Notes under the pieces: generated by a model
What the model saw: only the letters and a program-made list of their open reading frames with translations
The model's database searches: none
Told to the model about the DNA's origin: nothing
Source of the DNA: Pelecanus crispus
Taxonomy: Eukaryota > Chordata > Aves > Pelecaniformes > Pelecanidae
DNA length: 64,000 nt
Reading direction: 5' to 3'
NCBI RefSeq assembly: GCF_030463565.1
Contig: NC_134654.1
Span: 17,623,702-17,687,701, forward strand
Made by a program: the position numbers and the translations under genes
Shown: positions 15,301 through 25,802 of the stretch, one piece after another
How the letters are laid out: each line of letters opens with the position of its first letter
How positions within the stretch are numbered: the stretch's first letter is position 1

Positions 15301-16997
15301 TGCACCACACTCCCGCACTATGTTTTTGCAGTATGCTCCTGCACTGCATTCCCACACTGCGTTCCTGTACCAGATTCCTGCACCATGCTCCCGCACCAGA
15401 TTCCTGTTGCACGCTCCCAAACTGCGTGCCCACACCATTCTCACACCGTGTTCCTGCACCGTGCTGCCGCACGCTGTTCCCACACCGTGTTCCCACACTG
15501 TGCTCGCTCCCGCACCGTGTTCCCACACCGTGCTCCCGCACCAGATTCCTGCAGCGTGCTCCCAAAACGCGTTCCCACACTGCATTCTTGCACCACGTTC
15601 CTGCACAGTGCTCCCGCACAGCCACCACAGCCCCGGGACGGTGCCCTGCAGCCATCCCAGCCCTGTGCCCGTGTGCCGGGGCCGTGCGGCAGCACCGTGG
15701 CCGAGGCAGGAGCTGCCGCCACCGACCACCTCCAGCCCAGCCGAGGACCCAGGGCCGGCGGGGCGTCCCCCATCGCCATGGGGGACTCGGCGAGGGGGGA
15801 CGGGGGCACAGCAGAGCAGGCGACAGTCCATCCCTCAGCTCCAGGACAGGATGCTCAGCCCGGCACCCTGGCCATGCTGGTGCCGATGCCCCCATGCCGC
15901 ACTGGTGCCGATGCCCCAGCGCCACACCGGGAAGGAAAAAAAAAAAATCCCACCCCCCTCAAGATGCAAAATCTCCGGGAATTACACAACAGCCGCCACC
16001 AAACCCAGGGCCTGGCCGCGCATCAGTGCACACCGGCATTCCCGCAGGTATGGCCACTCCACCCGCACCCCAATGAGCCCCCCTGCACCCTGCCTGCCCC
16101 TGCCCCACAGCCAGCCAGGGCCACCCATGGGTGCTGGGGGAGCAGACCAGTGGGGCACCCCACAGCGTCAGGGCTGGGGTGCTGGGACAGCGAGTGTCCC
16201 TGCAGCTCTGCTGTGGGACACAGGGAACGGGCAGGAGGCAGGCAGGGTGTGGGCGGGGGCAGGCAGGGAAGCAGTGGATAAAGGGGGCAGGTGCGGGCAG
16301 GGGCAAGGGGGCAGTGGGGCAGGGTGCGTGCAGGGGGACAGGCAGGGGTTAACAGGCAGGCAGGGTGCAGGCTGGGGATACAGGCAGGGAGGAGGCAGGG
16401 TGCAGGCACTGGGGCAGGGTGCGGGCAGAGGGAGAGGGTGCAGGCAGAAGGGTGGTCAAGGTGCAGGCACCCAGCAGGCAGGATGCGGGCAGCAGGGGCA
16501 CCCAGCGAGCAGGAAGGTTGAGGGCTGGGAGCCCAGGCAGTGGGGCAGGCAGGCTGCGGGCTGGGGAGCAGGCAGGGGGCCAGGAGCAGCGGGGTGGGCA
16601 GGGACAGGGGCAACAGCGTGGGCAGGGAGCAGGCAGGGTACAGAAAGGGAGCTGGCACGGTGCGGGAGCAGTGGGGCTGGCAGGGAGCAGCCAAGGAGGC
16701 GGGCAGGGGGTGAGCAGGGGGTAGGGGCAGCGGGGCAGGCAGGGCAGAGGCAGGGTACAGGACTGGGGCGGTGGGGCAGGCAGGGGAGCAGGGAGCTGCC
16801 AGGGGCGGTGGGGTGGCAGGGCACGGGCAGGGCGCAGGCAGGGGAGCAGGCAAGGCGTGGGATTAGGGGCAGGGGGGCAGGCAGGGCTCAGGCAAGGGAG
16901 CGGGCAGGGCCCGTCCCCATCCCCATCCCCATCCCCATCCCTACCTGCCCACGGTCTGGTTGGCGAGCTGGCGCATGCGGTTGAATTGCTTCTTCAT
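328..16997 (-). CDS. ARHGAP44: ARHGAP44 (RICH2) Rho GTPase-activating protein, exons 1-7, 3' part outside window
   Basis: Seven coding exons read on the minus strand: 16945-16997, 5844-5883, 2980-3084, 2813-2889, 2219-2330, 1268-1344 and 328-445. All are flanked by AG/GT and join in phase to give residues 1-194. The protein opens MKKQFNRMRQLANQTVGR and continues AEKTEVLSEDLLQ, VEKRLELVKQVSHSTHKKL, VEIPNIQKQRKHLAKLVLD and ends here at ANRVEICR, nearly identical to human ARHGAP44 as I recall it. This is most of the N-terminal BAR domain, a helical dimer that binds curved membrane. The RhoGAP domain, which stimulates GTP hydrolysis by Rac/Cdc42-type GTPases, and the proline-rich tail lie beyond the left edge. 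The family acts in dendritic spines and endosomal recycling. ARHGAP17 is the close paralogue; the residues fit ARHGAP44 better. Intron 1 is about 11 kb and full of tandem repeats. Bases 1-327 are intron 7. Confidence 0.95.
901..956. repeat. Short tandem duplication in ARHGAP44 intron 6
   Basis: Two imperfect copies of a unit of about 23-31 bases containing CTCTACAGTGGCAGG lie back to back. They sit in the intron between the exons at 328-445 and 1268-1344. No function is apparent. Confidence 0.6.
3845..3888. repeat. (TA)n-(CA)n compound microsatellite
   Basis: A TA dinucleotide run passes directly into a CA run. It lies in ARHGAP44 intron 2, between exon 3 (2980-3084) and exon 2 (5844-5883). 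The rest of this intron shows no further recognisable element. Confidence 0.85.
5884..9360. other. ARHGAP44 intron 1, 3' portion, no recognised element
   Basis: Intron sequence upstream (on the minus strand) of exon 2. It contains A- and T-rich patches near 6720-7110, including a run of A at about 7100-7113, but no exon, RNA gene or known repeat that I recognise. The open frames here lack any family resemblance. Confidence 0.6.
9390..9585. repeat. C-rich minisatellite, unit about 20 bases
   Basis: Degenerate tandem copies built from CCCCAGCCCCTCC, CATCCCCAGTACC and similar blocks lie in ARHGAP44 intron 1. The array is strongly strand-asymmetric, C-rich on the plus strand and therefore G-rich in the ARHGAP44 transcript. 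The open frames across it are low-complexity by-products. Confidence 0.75.
9590..13000. other. ARHGAP44 intron 1, middle portion, no recognised element
   Basis: Intron sequence without a recognisable exon, RNA gene or transposon. It is GC-rich and punctuated by short AT-rich patches, for example near 10270-10400 and 12220-12400. Confidence 0.55.
13001..13049. repeat. (AAATA)n-type microsatellite
   Basis: A run of AAATAAAATAAA units interrupted by TTAAGTAGAT lies in ARHGAP44 intron 1, about 200 bases from the telomere-like block. It might be the decayed A-rich tail of a retroposon, but no body is recognisable beside it. Confidence 0.75.
13262..13467. repeat. Degenerate telomere-like hexamer array (CCCTAA/CCCTGA/CCTGAT)
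   Basis: About 200 bases of tandem hexamers on the plus strand, mixing canonical CCCTAA with variants such as CCCTGA, CCTGAT and CCTTGA. The reverse strand reads TTAGGG and TCAGGG. Because the period is six, all frames stay open on both strands, which yields spurious repeated peptides (Asp-Pro-Asn on one strand). The block lies in ARHGAP44 intron 1 and is an interstitial telomere-like sequence or a minisatellite that converged on the motif. Confidence 0.85.
14160..14365. repeat. Pyrimidine-rich minisatellite, unit about 15 bases
   Basis: Around 13 degenerate copies of a unit like TATTATTCCCTATTTCCATC lie in ARHGAP44 intron 1. On the minus (transcript) strand the block is purine-rich. It is a different sequence class from the flanking GC-rich arrays. 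Confidence 0.8.
15038..15625. repeat. Minisatellite of about 590 bases, unit about 15 bases
   Basis: Dozens of degenerate copies of units such as CTCCCACACCACGTTCCTGC and CATGCTCCTGCACTG are arranged head to tail. Because the unit length is close to a multiple of three, long open frames run through it on both strands (for instance a plus-strand frame of 738 residues at 14768-16984). These have only repeat-derived composition and are not genes. The array lies in ARHGAP44 intron 1. Confidence 0.9.
16235..16912. repeat. G-rich minisatellite (GGGGCAGGCAGGG), about 680 bases
   Basis: Tandem units of about 10-20 bases composed of GGGCAGG, GGCAGGGTGCGGGCAGGG and relatives fill this stretch on the plus strand. 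Runs of three or more G recur every few bases, so the plus strand has dense G-quadruplex potential and the ARHGAP44 pre-mRNA would be C-rich here. It lies at the very start of ARHGAP44 intron 1, next to exon 1. Confidence 0.9.
16913..16941. repeat. (CCCCAT)n run at the ARHGAP44 exon 1 splice donor
   Basis: About five tandem CCCCAT units end two to three bases from the donor dinucleotide (plus 16943-16944) of ARHGAP44 exon 1. In the transcript, intron 1 therefore opens GTAGGGATGGGGATGGGG and continues with further GGGGAT units, a G-quadruplex-capable RNA element touching the 5' splice site. Confidence 0.85.
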
Positions 16998-17300
16998 GGT
17001 GGCGGCGGCGCGGGCGCCCCTCACGCGGGCAGGGCGCGCGGGCAGCGCGGGGCCGCGGGCCGCCCCTCCCGCATCCTCGCCCGGCGCGCAGCCAGGCCGG
17101 GCCGGGCCGGGCCGAACCGAGCCGAGCCGAGCCGAACCGGGCCGAGCGGGCCCGCCCGCCGCCCCTGCGCGGCTCCGCGCCTCCGCCTGCGCTCCGCGCC
17201 CCCCGCGCCGCTCCGCGCCGCACCGCCCCCGGCCGCGGCGGCGCTGGGAAATGTAGTCCGGGGCCGCCCGCCCCGGCGGGCCCTGCAGGGCGGGGGGCTC
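16985..17300 (-). promoter_or_regulatory. ARHGAP44: ARHGAP44 CpG-island promoter and 5' UTR
   Basis: A dense run of CpG and GC-box-like sequence covers and follows (in plus coordinates) the ARHGAP44 start codon at 16995-16997. It includes a run of GCCGAGCCGA-type short repeats near 17100-17150. No TATA box is visible, as expected for a CpG-island promoter. The exact transcription start cannot be read from sequence; the 5' UTR and core promoter should lie between about 17000 and 17300. Confidence 0.75.
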
Positions 17301-17319
17301 CTTGGAGCGGGCCTCGCCC

Positions 17320-17690
17320 CGAGCATGCCCCCGGCGTCCCCCTGGCATCACCTGGCGTTCCTCGGCATGGCCTTGGCATCCTTCCGGCCTCCCCCGGCAC
17401 CACCTGGCACCGCTCAGCATCCCTCAGCATCCCCCCCGGCATCCCCCAGCATCCCTTGGCATGGCCCAGCGTCACCTGGCACCCCTTTGCATCCCTCAGC
17501 ATCCCTCGACATGGCCTCCGTATCCCTCCAGCATCCCCCGGCATCCCTTGGCATCCCCCCAACATCACCTCAGCATCCCTTGGCATGGCCCCACCGTCCC
17601 TCCGGCATGGCTTTCCTTGGCACCCCTCTGACATTCCCCCCACATTCCCCCGCTATCCCCTGGCACCCCCCCCAGCACCCCCCATCTCTG
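17320..17690. repeat. Minisatellite upstream of ARHGAP44, unit about 11-22 bases
   Basis: Degenerate tandem copies of CCTCAGCATCCC, CCTTGGCATGGCC and CCCCGGCATCCC units start directly behind the ARHGAP44 CpG island. The array falls in the promoter-proximal upstream sequence. The open frames through it on both strands are repeat artefacts. Confidence 0.85.
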
Positions 17691-20600
17691 CTTTCTGGAG
17701 CCCTGGGGATTTGGGGTGCTCGGCGCTGCGGCAGGTTTAAACAGCATCTTGCTGCTGCGCTTCCCTGGGCAGCGCCGGATGAGCTGGAGCAGGAACCTGC
17801 CTGCAGCCCCCAGGCAGGGCAGCAGGAGCTGGTCCCAGCTGGGGCAGGGCTGGGGTGGCTGGGGGACCTCACTGCGTGGCTGCTCTGTGCTGCCCAAGCT
17901 CTGCAGACCCCAGGGGAGAAGGTGGGGTGATGCTCACCCGTACCATCAGCCCAGCTGCCTGCCCAGGGCCTGCGCGGCGCTGAACCCCGAAAGGGCTGCT
18001 CTGCCCGTGCTGGCATTGCTCCCTGTTTGAAGGACACTTGATTGATTTAACTTCTCCATAGCTTCTTGGTGTGGAATAAAAAAATCTAAGGCACTGATCC
18101 CTGTGATGATGTAAAACCTGCTTAGGAAAAGCCCCGTGACGCTCTCCAAAGGCACTTGCAGACTGCCCATCCCACTTTCCCTGTCCTGCATCTGGATCCA
18201 ACCCTCAGAGAAGTGCTCGGAGGGTAGCGCTGCCTGCAGACGTGGCCCCGCACCGCAGGGCTGTGCGGGCGGCCGCTCTCTCCCATGGCAGCAGCCGGGC
18301 TCAGGCAGCAGAGCATTCGGGCAGCCCCTGCACCAGGCTGCAAGCTCCGCTTTGAAACCCCGTTATCGTTATCCCCAGACCTTTTCCATATGTCCATGCT
18401 TCACTGTGTTGAAACAGGGACAGGGAACCCATGCTCGCTGTTGGACCCTGCAAAGCAGCTGCTCCGTTGCAGCCCCACAGCCCTCGGCCTCAGCCTTCCT
18501 CTCCACAAAATGGGGCTAGAAAGGTGCTCCCAGGATTTTTACAGTGTCTTTTAGGACCGATGGTATTTTCTGGTAGTCAGCAGTTCCCATGAGCTTCTAG
18601 GCACACTGTCGATCATCCCCCAAAATAAGACGATGGGATGCTGCAGCTGCTATTTTGGGCAGTCCAAAAAAACCCCTGAAATAGCAATTCCTCTGCCGGC
18701 TCCAGGGTGATGCTCAGTGCAGGCAGGGCGCACTGCCCACCAGGCGCATGGAGGGCTACCGATGCATGCCAGGCACGCGGGTGTTCGTGGAGCACAATTC
18801 CTTAAAAAAAATTATTAAGCCTCAGCCGTGCTCCTTCCAGCTCTCTGAAAACCCAGGGAAAAAAATAAATCAGTGCTCATATAATGGAAAAAAGCCAAGA
18901 AATTCTGCATTAACGGAGAGCAAAAGCTGCCCTGGGTGGACCATACTGGGGATAGTGCTTGCTTGCTCCCCGAGCTGTGCTGTGCCAGGGACCACACAGC
19001 AGCCCCTCTCCTCCCCCTCTGCTCAGTGCCATCCGAGGACATTCCCAGGCTTTTTTGGGTTTTACATTATTTGTAAAATAACGGTCCTTTCTCCCCATTA
19101 CCATTTTCTTGCAAAACCCCGCGCCCACTCCCTGCGTCCGCAGGCAGCACCACACCACACCTCCCTGATCCCGGTGTTGGGGCAGCTGCCTGCACTGCCT
19201 CTCTCATATGTTCCTCAAACCAGGCAGCTCCCAGGGATGTTTTACTGGGGCACAGGGCTTGCAAAATCAGGCCGTTCTTGGGTAAAGCCATAACAAACCC
19301 CCTGGAGCTCTTTGGGGAAGAGCGAGGATGCTCTCAGTTAATATTAAGCACCAAGGAGCGATGATGGGCATCTTAACTTACTGAACCCTCCCTGAGACTG
19401 CCAGGAGGTGGCAAAGCAAGAGTAATATTGGTGGGAACAGCATACCTCACAGTAGCCCCGGGCTTGAGCTCAAATCCAGCCTGATTTTGTGCCCCTGCTT
19501 TCCCCGGCCCTACAACATAGCTCCTTCCCCCGCACTGCACCTGCTGGGGGGTTGCACCCAGGAGGTGAAGCCCCAGCCCAGTGTCTCCCAGTCCTGGGGA
19601 GTTTGCAGCACCCCAGGGATGAGGTTTGGGTCTGTGAAACCCTGTGCCTGGGCAGGTCACGCAGGGACCCCCCCAGTGCAGGAGGGCAAGGACCAATGGG
19701 GGAACATGCCCATTTCGGGGCTCACCGGTGGCTGGCGGGGGGTCTGGGCTGCTGGTGGGGGGTCTTTGTGCTGGGGAGCCCTGGGACCAGCAGCAAGGAG
19801 GGTGCTCCAGAGCTCCCGCATGCATCTGCCATTAATTTAGCTGTTGTCACATGAGGGCTGAGATCAGGTACCGCATGCTCGCTGTGATAGAGGAGAAGGC
19901 GGCTGAGCTCCCTGGCCGGGCTGGGACACACCAGGAGCAATCCCAGCGGCAGCTCAGCCACTCCTGAGCACCTCTGTCCAGCAGGATGGGAGTGAGGGAA
20001 CAGGGTTCCCGCTGCAGCACCCCAAAGCCTCTGACAGTGCCCCAACGTTGGGTCTTCCCCTGGGACTGTGCCCGTGGGAGTGGGGCAGGAGGCTGCACCC
20101 AGGGGTGCCTTTCCTCCCCGTGCTGCTGTGATGCTTTTGGTGCATCTCAGGGCACGACCTGTCTTAGGATACAGTTTTGCAGCCAGGGAGCTTCTGGCAT
20201 CTCTCCTGGCATCACCTGGTGCAGGCTCAGTGCTTCCTCTATTTTTCCACACTTAATTGGACCAATCCTGCAGGATGGCAAAAGGGGACATTTTATGAGG
20301 TGTGTGTGGATGGATACAGGGATTTTGGCTCCTTTGAAGAGGTATGGAGAACTGCTCGGTTCAGGGCTGTGGTTCCCACCATGTGATTTTTTGAAACACT
20401 GCTGGAGCAAAGTTTTACAACCTTTCACTGGAGCAGGAAGGGTAAAACTCACAGACACAACCCTGGGAAAAACACTGTAGGACACAGTAATGGTGCCCAC
20501 CTTCTCCTGGCCCAAAGGCAGCTTCAAAACACCATGTCAGGGTGGACGCTTCTTGTCTTCACCAACGCAGTGATGCCAAGAAGGTCCAACCAGCTTGCTT

Positions 20601-23600
20601 CTGGTTTTAACCCTCTTGCCTCATACACACGGTGACCGAGCTGTCCCTCCCATCCACCCCACCTACCTCGGTGCCGTTGAACCTCCAAGATCAGTAGCGT
20701 CGGTCCAGATGGTTCAAAACAAATCAGCATCAAAGCAACCCATTTCAGTGGAAAACCATACGATAGTTAACAGCCCTGACGTGAACTGGGTGCTGGCCCA
20801 GTTGCCCCTACCTGCAGGTCCATTGCAGGCTCCTCCTGACCCACATCCATCCCTCTGTGACCTGACTGGCTCCCAAAACACATCACAAGCAAATGTCACA
20901 TCCCACCATGCCTCTTCTGGGGCTTTGGTGCGTGCTATGCTTGGGCTCAATGGTGTGAACGTACCAGGAGCAATAGCCCCTACTGTGTTGATGACAGTCC
21001 TGTGAGCACCAAGGATGCTGTCTCCCAGCAACAATGAAACTAATGGCCTTTCTGCAGGCTGATAAGTTCCCCTGCAAAAGGGCTTTAATCATATTTCCCT
21101 GTTTTCTGTTCCAGGAGGCAGAGATAACAAAGGGCGTGATGGGAGTGGTGTCTGTGCAATCCCTGCAGCAGGAAAATAGGAGGAAAGGGAGGTGGGGAGC
21201 CAGGGGAAGTGGCCAGAGAGCTCGCAGTAAGGTCCCATCCCTTGTCATTTGGCTAGTGGGCACCCACCTGCTACAGGTGAGCCTGGCTGAACCTGGCTGG
21301 CACCCACCATCCTATGACTGCCACCAAATCCCTGCAGCTGAGCTGCTGCTGGAGCACAAGCCTTCATCCTCTGCCAAACACCATTCCCCAAAAGCCAGGA
21401 GGCACCAGATTCTCCACTTTCTGGTTGTCCAACTCCCGTGCAAGTGTAAACAATCATTCAGTCACTAAAAAGCAACAAAGGAGCAAATTCCCAAGAAGCA
21501 GGGCTTCGCTGCACTGCTGACTGTGCCACATCCCTCTCCTCCCCACGCCTGCTCGGATTTGGCTGCTGTTGCCTGGCACACTGCCATGCCCCTGAAGACA
21601 CTCACGTAGGGAAGGGCAGCTCTGCTCCACCTGCCATCTGCTTACCTGGCTCAGCAGTGCCCGTCCCGCTGCGTCGCATATGGCACCGGAGCTGCCCCTT
21701 TTCGGATGGGTAATGAGCAATGCTGGTGCTCGGGGCTGTGCCCCTGGCTCCTGCAGGGGGTCCAGCTCCCAGCTCCCTCCTCCTTCCACTCTGCAGGGAT
21801 CCCTGCCTGCCTCGCCTGTGGCCAGCAGGGACACAGATGCCAGGGGTTAAATCCCCTGGGAGAGCAGACCTGGCTGACATGGCGCAGGAGGTGCAGACAC
21901 GGCCAGAGCCCCTTGTCTCCCACCCAAAGCCCTATGGCTTGGTCATATGGGTGTGCGAGGCACACCCCCAGCTGGAGGGAAGGGGCAGGGAGCCCCAAGC
22001 CCAAATCCCAGGACCTGTTACTTGTTACAGAACGGCAGACGATGGAAAGCCCCCAGCGGGGGTGCTCCCCGTCCCCAGGGAGCATGCCGTCCCATCTGCA
22101 GGGACACAGTGCCAGTGCCAGGTCACCAGTCCGGCTCCCGGGGTGCATCTCTCCCAGACGTGCTCAGGAGGGTGTATGCATCACTCTCAGCCACGTTGAC
22201 TGCAAGTGCTATTTTTTCCCTTTCTTGGAATTAACATATTTTAATGAGGTTTATAGATGTGGTAAATACACACACGCACAGAGCAAAGGAACAGTGTGCC
22301 CTGGATAAGGACGCGGCGTGTTTGCAAGGTGGCAGAGGAGAAGGGAGGGATTTTTTTCTCCTCTCCATAATTGTTACAGCAATGATGAACAGCAGGATGG
22401 GAAGGTTTCAGGGCAGTGCAGCTGTTCTGAGAAATCTCATGTATTTTACATCCTTCAAATTATTTTCATAACAACTCACTAATGTCCCTGCTGGGATGCC
22501 CATCTCACTAGCAGGGAAAATGGGAGCATGACAAGGCTTGGCTAATTTTCCATGTGCACGGTGCAAGATTTGCCCTCTCCAAACATCGTTTAAAAATAGA
22601 GCCATGTTTACCAAGAACTGGGAGTGGGAGCAGTGCAACTGGTCCCGTTAGGAGCGAGGGCTTCTTTTCTGGAGTGATTCAGAGCACAGAACTGCACCCT
22701 TTGTCCATAATCCAGACCTACTACAAGCAGCACAAACTGATGCCCCCTGCTGCAGCCAGCCTTGCTCTCCAGGGAATTACAGCGAGGGATTAATGCTGTG
22801 TAATTAAGCAAGTGGAGGCCGTATGGGAAGAGCCTGGTGCAGCTGTAAATCCATCGCAGCCACCCCTTGCTCCCTGTGCCCAGCCGTGGCCGACACACAT
22901 CGGACAGGCGGTACGGGGAAGCAGGTGGAAGATTAAAAATTAAAACATTATAGGAAAGTTTAATTGCATTTTTCGGTTCAATCACAAACACGGTGCTTGA
23001 GATCATTTCCCACGGTGGTGACGAATTTCCACCCATTGGTGATTCATCTGGCTTATTTGATTTAGAGTGTGGCAGCAGGGTTGTATGTGCACCTGCAGAC
23101 CAGGACCACGCTCTGTCACTGCATATCTCTGGCCAAATATTAATAGATATTTGGGCTGTCTTCACACCTGGCTCTCCTGGGCTGAGTGACCTTCAGGGCA
23201 TGCCTGCCTTTGATGTGCATCAAGTTGGAGCGGGATTGATCCTGCAGGCACTTCAAGCACAGTCTACTTTCGTTTGCCTTCTGTGCAAACTTTGATTAAT
23301 GGGCGAAATGGCTCACGCTTTTTTTTTTTTTTCCTGACCACTGAAGAAATAAAAATGAAGGCTGGCAGTCCCTGATTAACTGCTACCCTTTCCATGGCTG
23401 TTCCCAATGTTGGGATCGTGCTCTGCTCTCCTTTGCTACTGCTGTACAGATCACCCGCTGTTGCTGCTCTGTTAAAACTAAAACCATGGTAGACTAGAAG
23501 CAAGCTGATGATGACATTTATTGAATGCAAATGGGAATTGCTTCATCTTCCTGCTTGAATTATGTCTTCCTACGTGGCAAGATGGGATGTAAGAGCACCT

Positions 23601-24850
23601 GCCTGCCTCTCCCACTTGCAGCAGGACCTGTCCCCAGCATCCCGCAGGGCTGCCAGAGACCTTTGAGATGTTTCGTGGACATTAGGACCAGAAGAAACAC
23701 ACTGGCACTGGAGAAAGCCTTGTCCTCCTCATGGGATGAGCAAGCCATGGAAAACCAGACCAAACCGCCTGTTTGGTTTAACTGCGACATGTAGATGGAT
23801 GAAGGAAGGGCCCAATGCTCCTCCACCGCTGAACCCTCAAAGGGTGCAGGGTTGGGCTTGCAGGTATCTTAAAGCCCAAAGCCCCGCTCAGTGCCCATGC
23901 TGCCAGGGCTGTTACCAGGGGCTAAGACCACAACACACTGATGCTATCCATCTCCAATGAGCAGCCACCATGGCAGGTGGCTCAGCCGAGGACCTCAGCT
24001 GAGACATGCAGGTGAGTAGTAACAGCATGAGGATGGTGAGCAGGTGAAGGGTTCCTGCTCCACCACTTTGCCTGCCTCACACTGGAGAAAGCCCTGGGAC
24101 CAAAGAAAACACATTTTTATTACTGAGACAAATCAAACCGTACAACTCCTACACACCAGAGCAAGTCTGGGTTGTAAAACTGGATGTCCTTGAGGAATCC
24201 CATAGCAAACCCCAGAAATGACCCTCCAAGGGTGAGGCTCTAGCATCACGCTGCCATGGAGCTACACCCCAGAAAGGGGAGATGAAAGCGATGACAAATG
24301 ACACTCACCCTATAATTGTGGCCAGACTCCAATGCAGTGAGTACTGCTGCATTATTAAGAGCAACCAAAAATACTCCCAGCTTAGTCATTAGCTGCCCTG
24401 GGCTACGCAGCGAGCAGCTTCTGGGGCTGTCTCACCCCTGTGCTTGCAGACGGGAAAAGAGGAGAGACTGAAATGGTTTGCAGCTATTTTTATGCATCCT
24501 TCACTCTGCACAGTCAAGGCCCCAGGGTGAGCAGAGCACCTCCAGAGTGCCCTGGCTTTGGGCTGCTGACGGGGGGAAAATTGCATTAGGATAATATTAA
24601 TTGCCTTAGTATAAGTGTAACAGCTTACCCTAAGCCAGCAGAGCTGAAGCAAAGCACGAGGTCAGGGGAACCTGTGGGCATAGCTTTGCTTCATACCCAA
24701 GGTGGGATTGGGGCATCAGCCTTGAAAAATGGCTTCAATGTGAAGGATGTGAGGAGGAGGGCATGGAGGTAGGGTGGGCTCCGCAAAGCCCAGGCTGAAA
24801 CCTCACACAGTGTAACAGCTACCCAGTGGTGTTGGCACAAAGGCTGTGTT
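17691..24850. other. Intergenic sequence between ARHGAP44 and the P450 gene, left part
   Basis: No exon, RNA gene or transposon that I can support. The sequence is a mixture of moderately GC-rich and AT-rich patches with short homopolymers, for example poly(T) at about 23320-23332. The open frames show no family motif and no runs of splice-bounded coding sequence. Confidence 0.55.
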
Positions 24851-24854
24851 TGAG

Positions 24855-25802
24855 AACCTGTGGACCAGAAGTCTCCAGAAAAGCTTTCTGACATCTTTAT
24901 TAATGACGTGGATGACTGGGCAGGGTGCACCCTCAGCAAGTTGGCAGATGACACCAAATTGGGAGGAGTGACTGATACACCAGAGGGTTCTGCTGCCCTC
25001 CAGAGGGACCTGAACAGGCTGGAGAAATGGGCTGAGGGAGACCTCTGGAAGTTCAGCGAGGGGAAGTGCCAAGTCCTGCCCCTGGGCAGGAACAGCCCCA
25101 GGCACCAGGACATGCTGGGGCCACTCAGCTGGAAAGCAGCTTGGCAGAGATGGCCCCAGGGGTCCTGGAGGAGACCAAGCTGACCATGAGCCAGCAATGC
25201 ACTCTCAGAGCAAATGCGGCCACCAGCCTCCTATGCTGCATTAGGTAGACCATCGCCAGCAGGTCAAGGGAGGTGATCCTGCCCCTCTGCTCAGCAGAAG
25301 GTGAGGAACATCTGGGATTTGTGTACCATGTTGGGCTCCCCAGGGCAAGAGAGACGTGGACATGCTGGAGTGAGTCCAGCAAAGACTAAGGGCCTGGAGC
25401 ATCTCTCGGATGAGGCGAGGCTGAGAGAGCTGGGATGGTTCAGTCTGGAAAGGAGATGGATCAGGGAGATCTTATCCATGTGGATAAATGCCTGACGGAG
25501 GTGGGTAAAGCAGACAGGGCCAGACTTTTCTCAGTGGTGCCAAGGGACAAGAGGCAATGGGCAAAAACTGAAATCTAGGAAATTCTCCTTAAACATAAGA
25601 AAATACTGTTTTACTGTGAGGGTGGTCCAACATGGGAAGAGATTGCTCAGAGACATTGTGGAGCGTCTACCCTTGGAGATATTCAAAGCCCAACTAGACA
25701 TGGCCCGGAGCAGCCTCCTCCCGCTGGCCCTGCTGGAGCAGGGCGTTGGAGCAGATGACCTCCAGAGGTGCCTCCAGCCTCGGTGACTTGATGTTTCTGT
25801 GG
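24855..25802 (+). mobile_element. CR1 LINE fragment, decayed, 3' end
   Basis: The stretch 24860-25183 translates to an arrangement typical of CR1 ORF2 reverse transcriptase near its C-terminus: FINDVDDWAGCTLSKLADD, then TKLGGVTDTPEGSAALQRD, then a LEKWAE segment. The frame later breaks several times, but CR1 3' sequence continues (GAGATGGATCAGGG, then GTTGGAGCAGATGACCTCCA near 25745), ending around CTTGATGTTTCTGTG at 25802. It is 5'-truncated and carries internal deletions and many substitutions, so it is an old insertion. It is non-functional. Confidence 0.9.

Noticed and set aside
15038-15625. CRISPR-like repeat-spacer appearance
   Set aside because: Units are contiguous and degenerate without unique spacers, and the sequence is vertebrate.
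14794-15831. Minus-strand open frames of 345 and 320 residues over the 15 kb array
   Set aside because: Repeat-derived Cys/Gly/Arg-rich peptides that mirror the array unit; no start context, splice structure or family match.
14768-16984. Plus-strand open frame of 738 residues
   Set aside because: It runs through two unrelated minisatellites, lacks any domain, and overlaps equally open frames on the other strand. It also lies in ARHGAP44 intron 1 and enters exon 1 antisense.
16857-17930. Plus-strand open frame of 357 residues across ARHGAP44 exon 1 and the CpG island
   Set aside because: It is antisense to exon 1 and made of CpG-island and minisatellite sequence.
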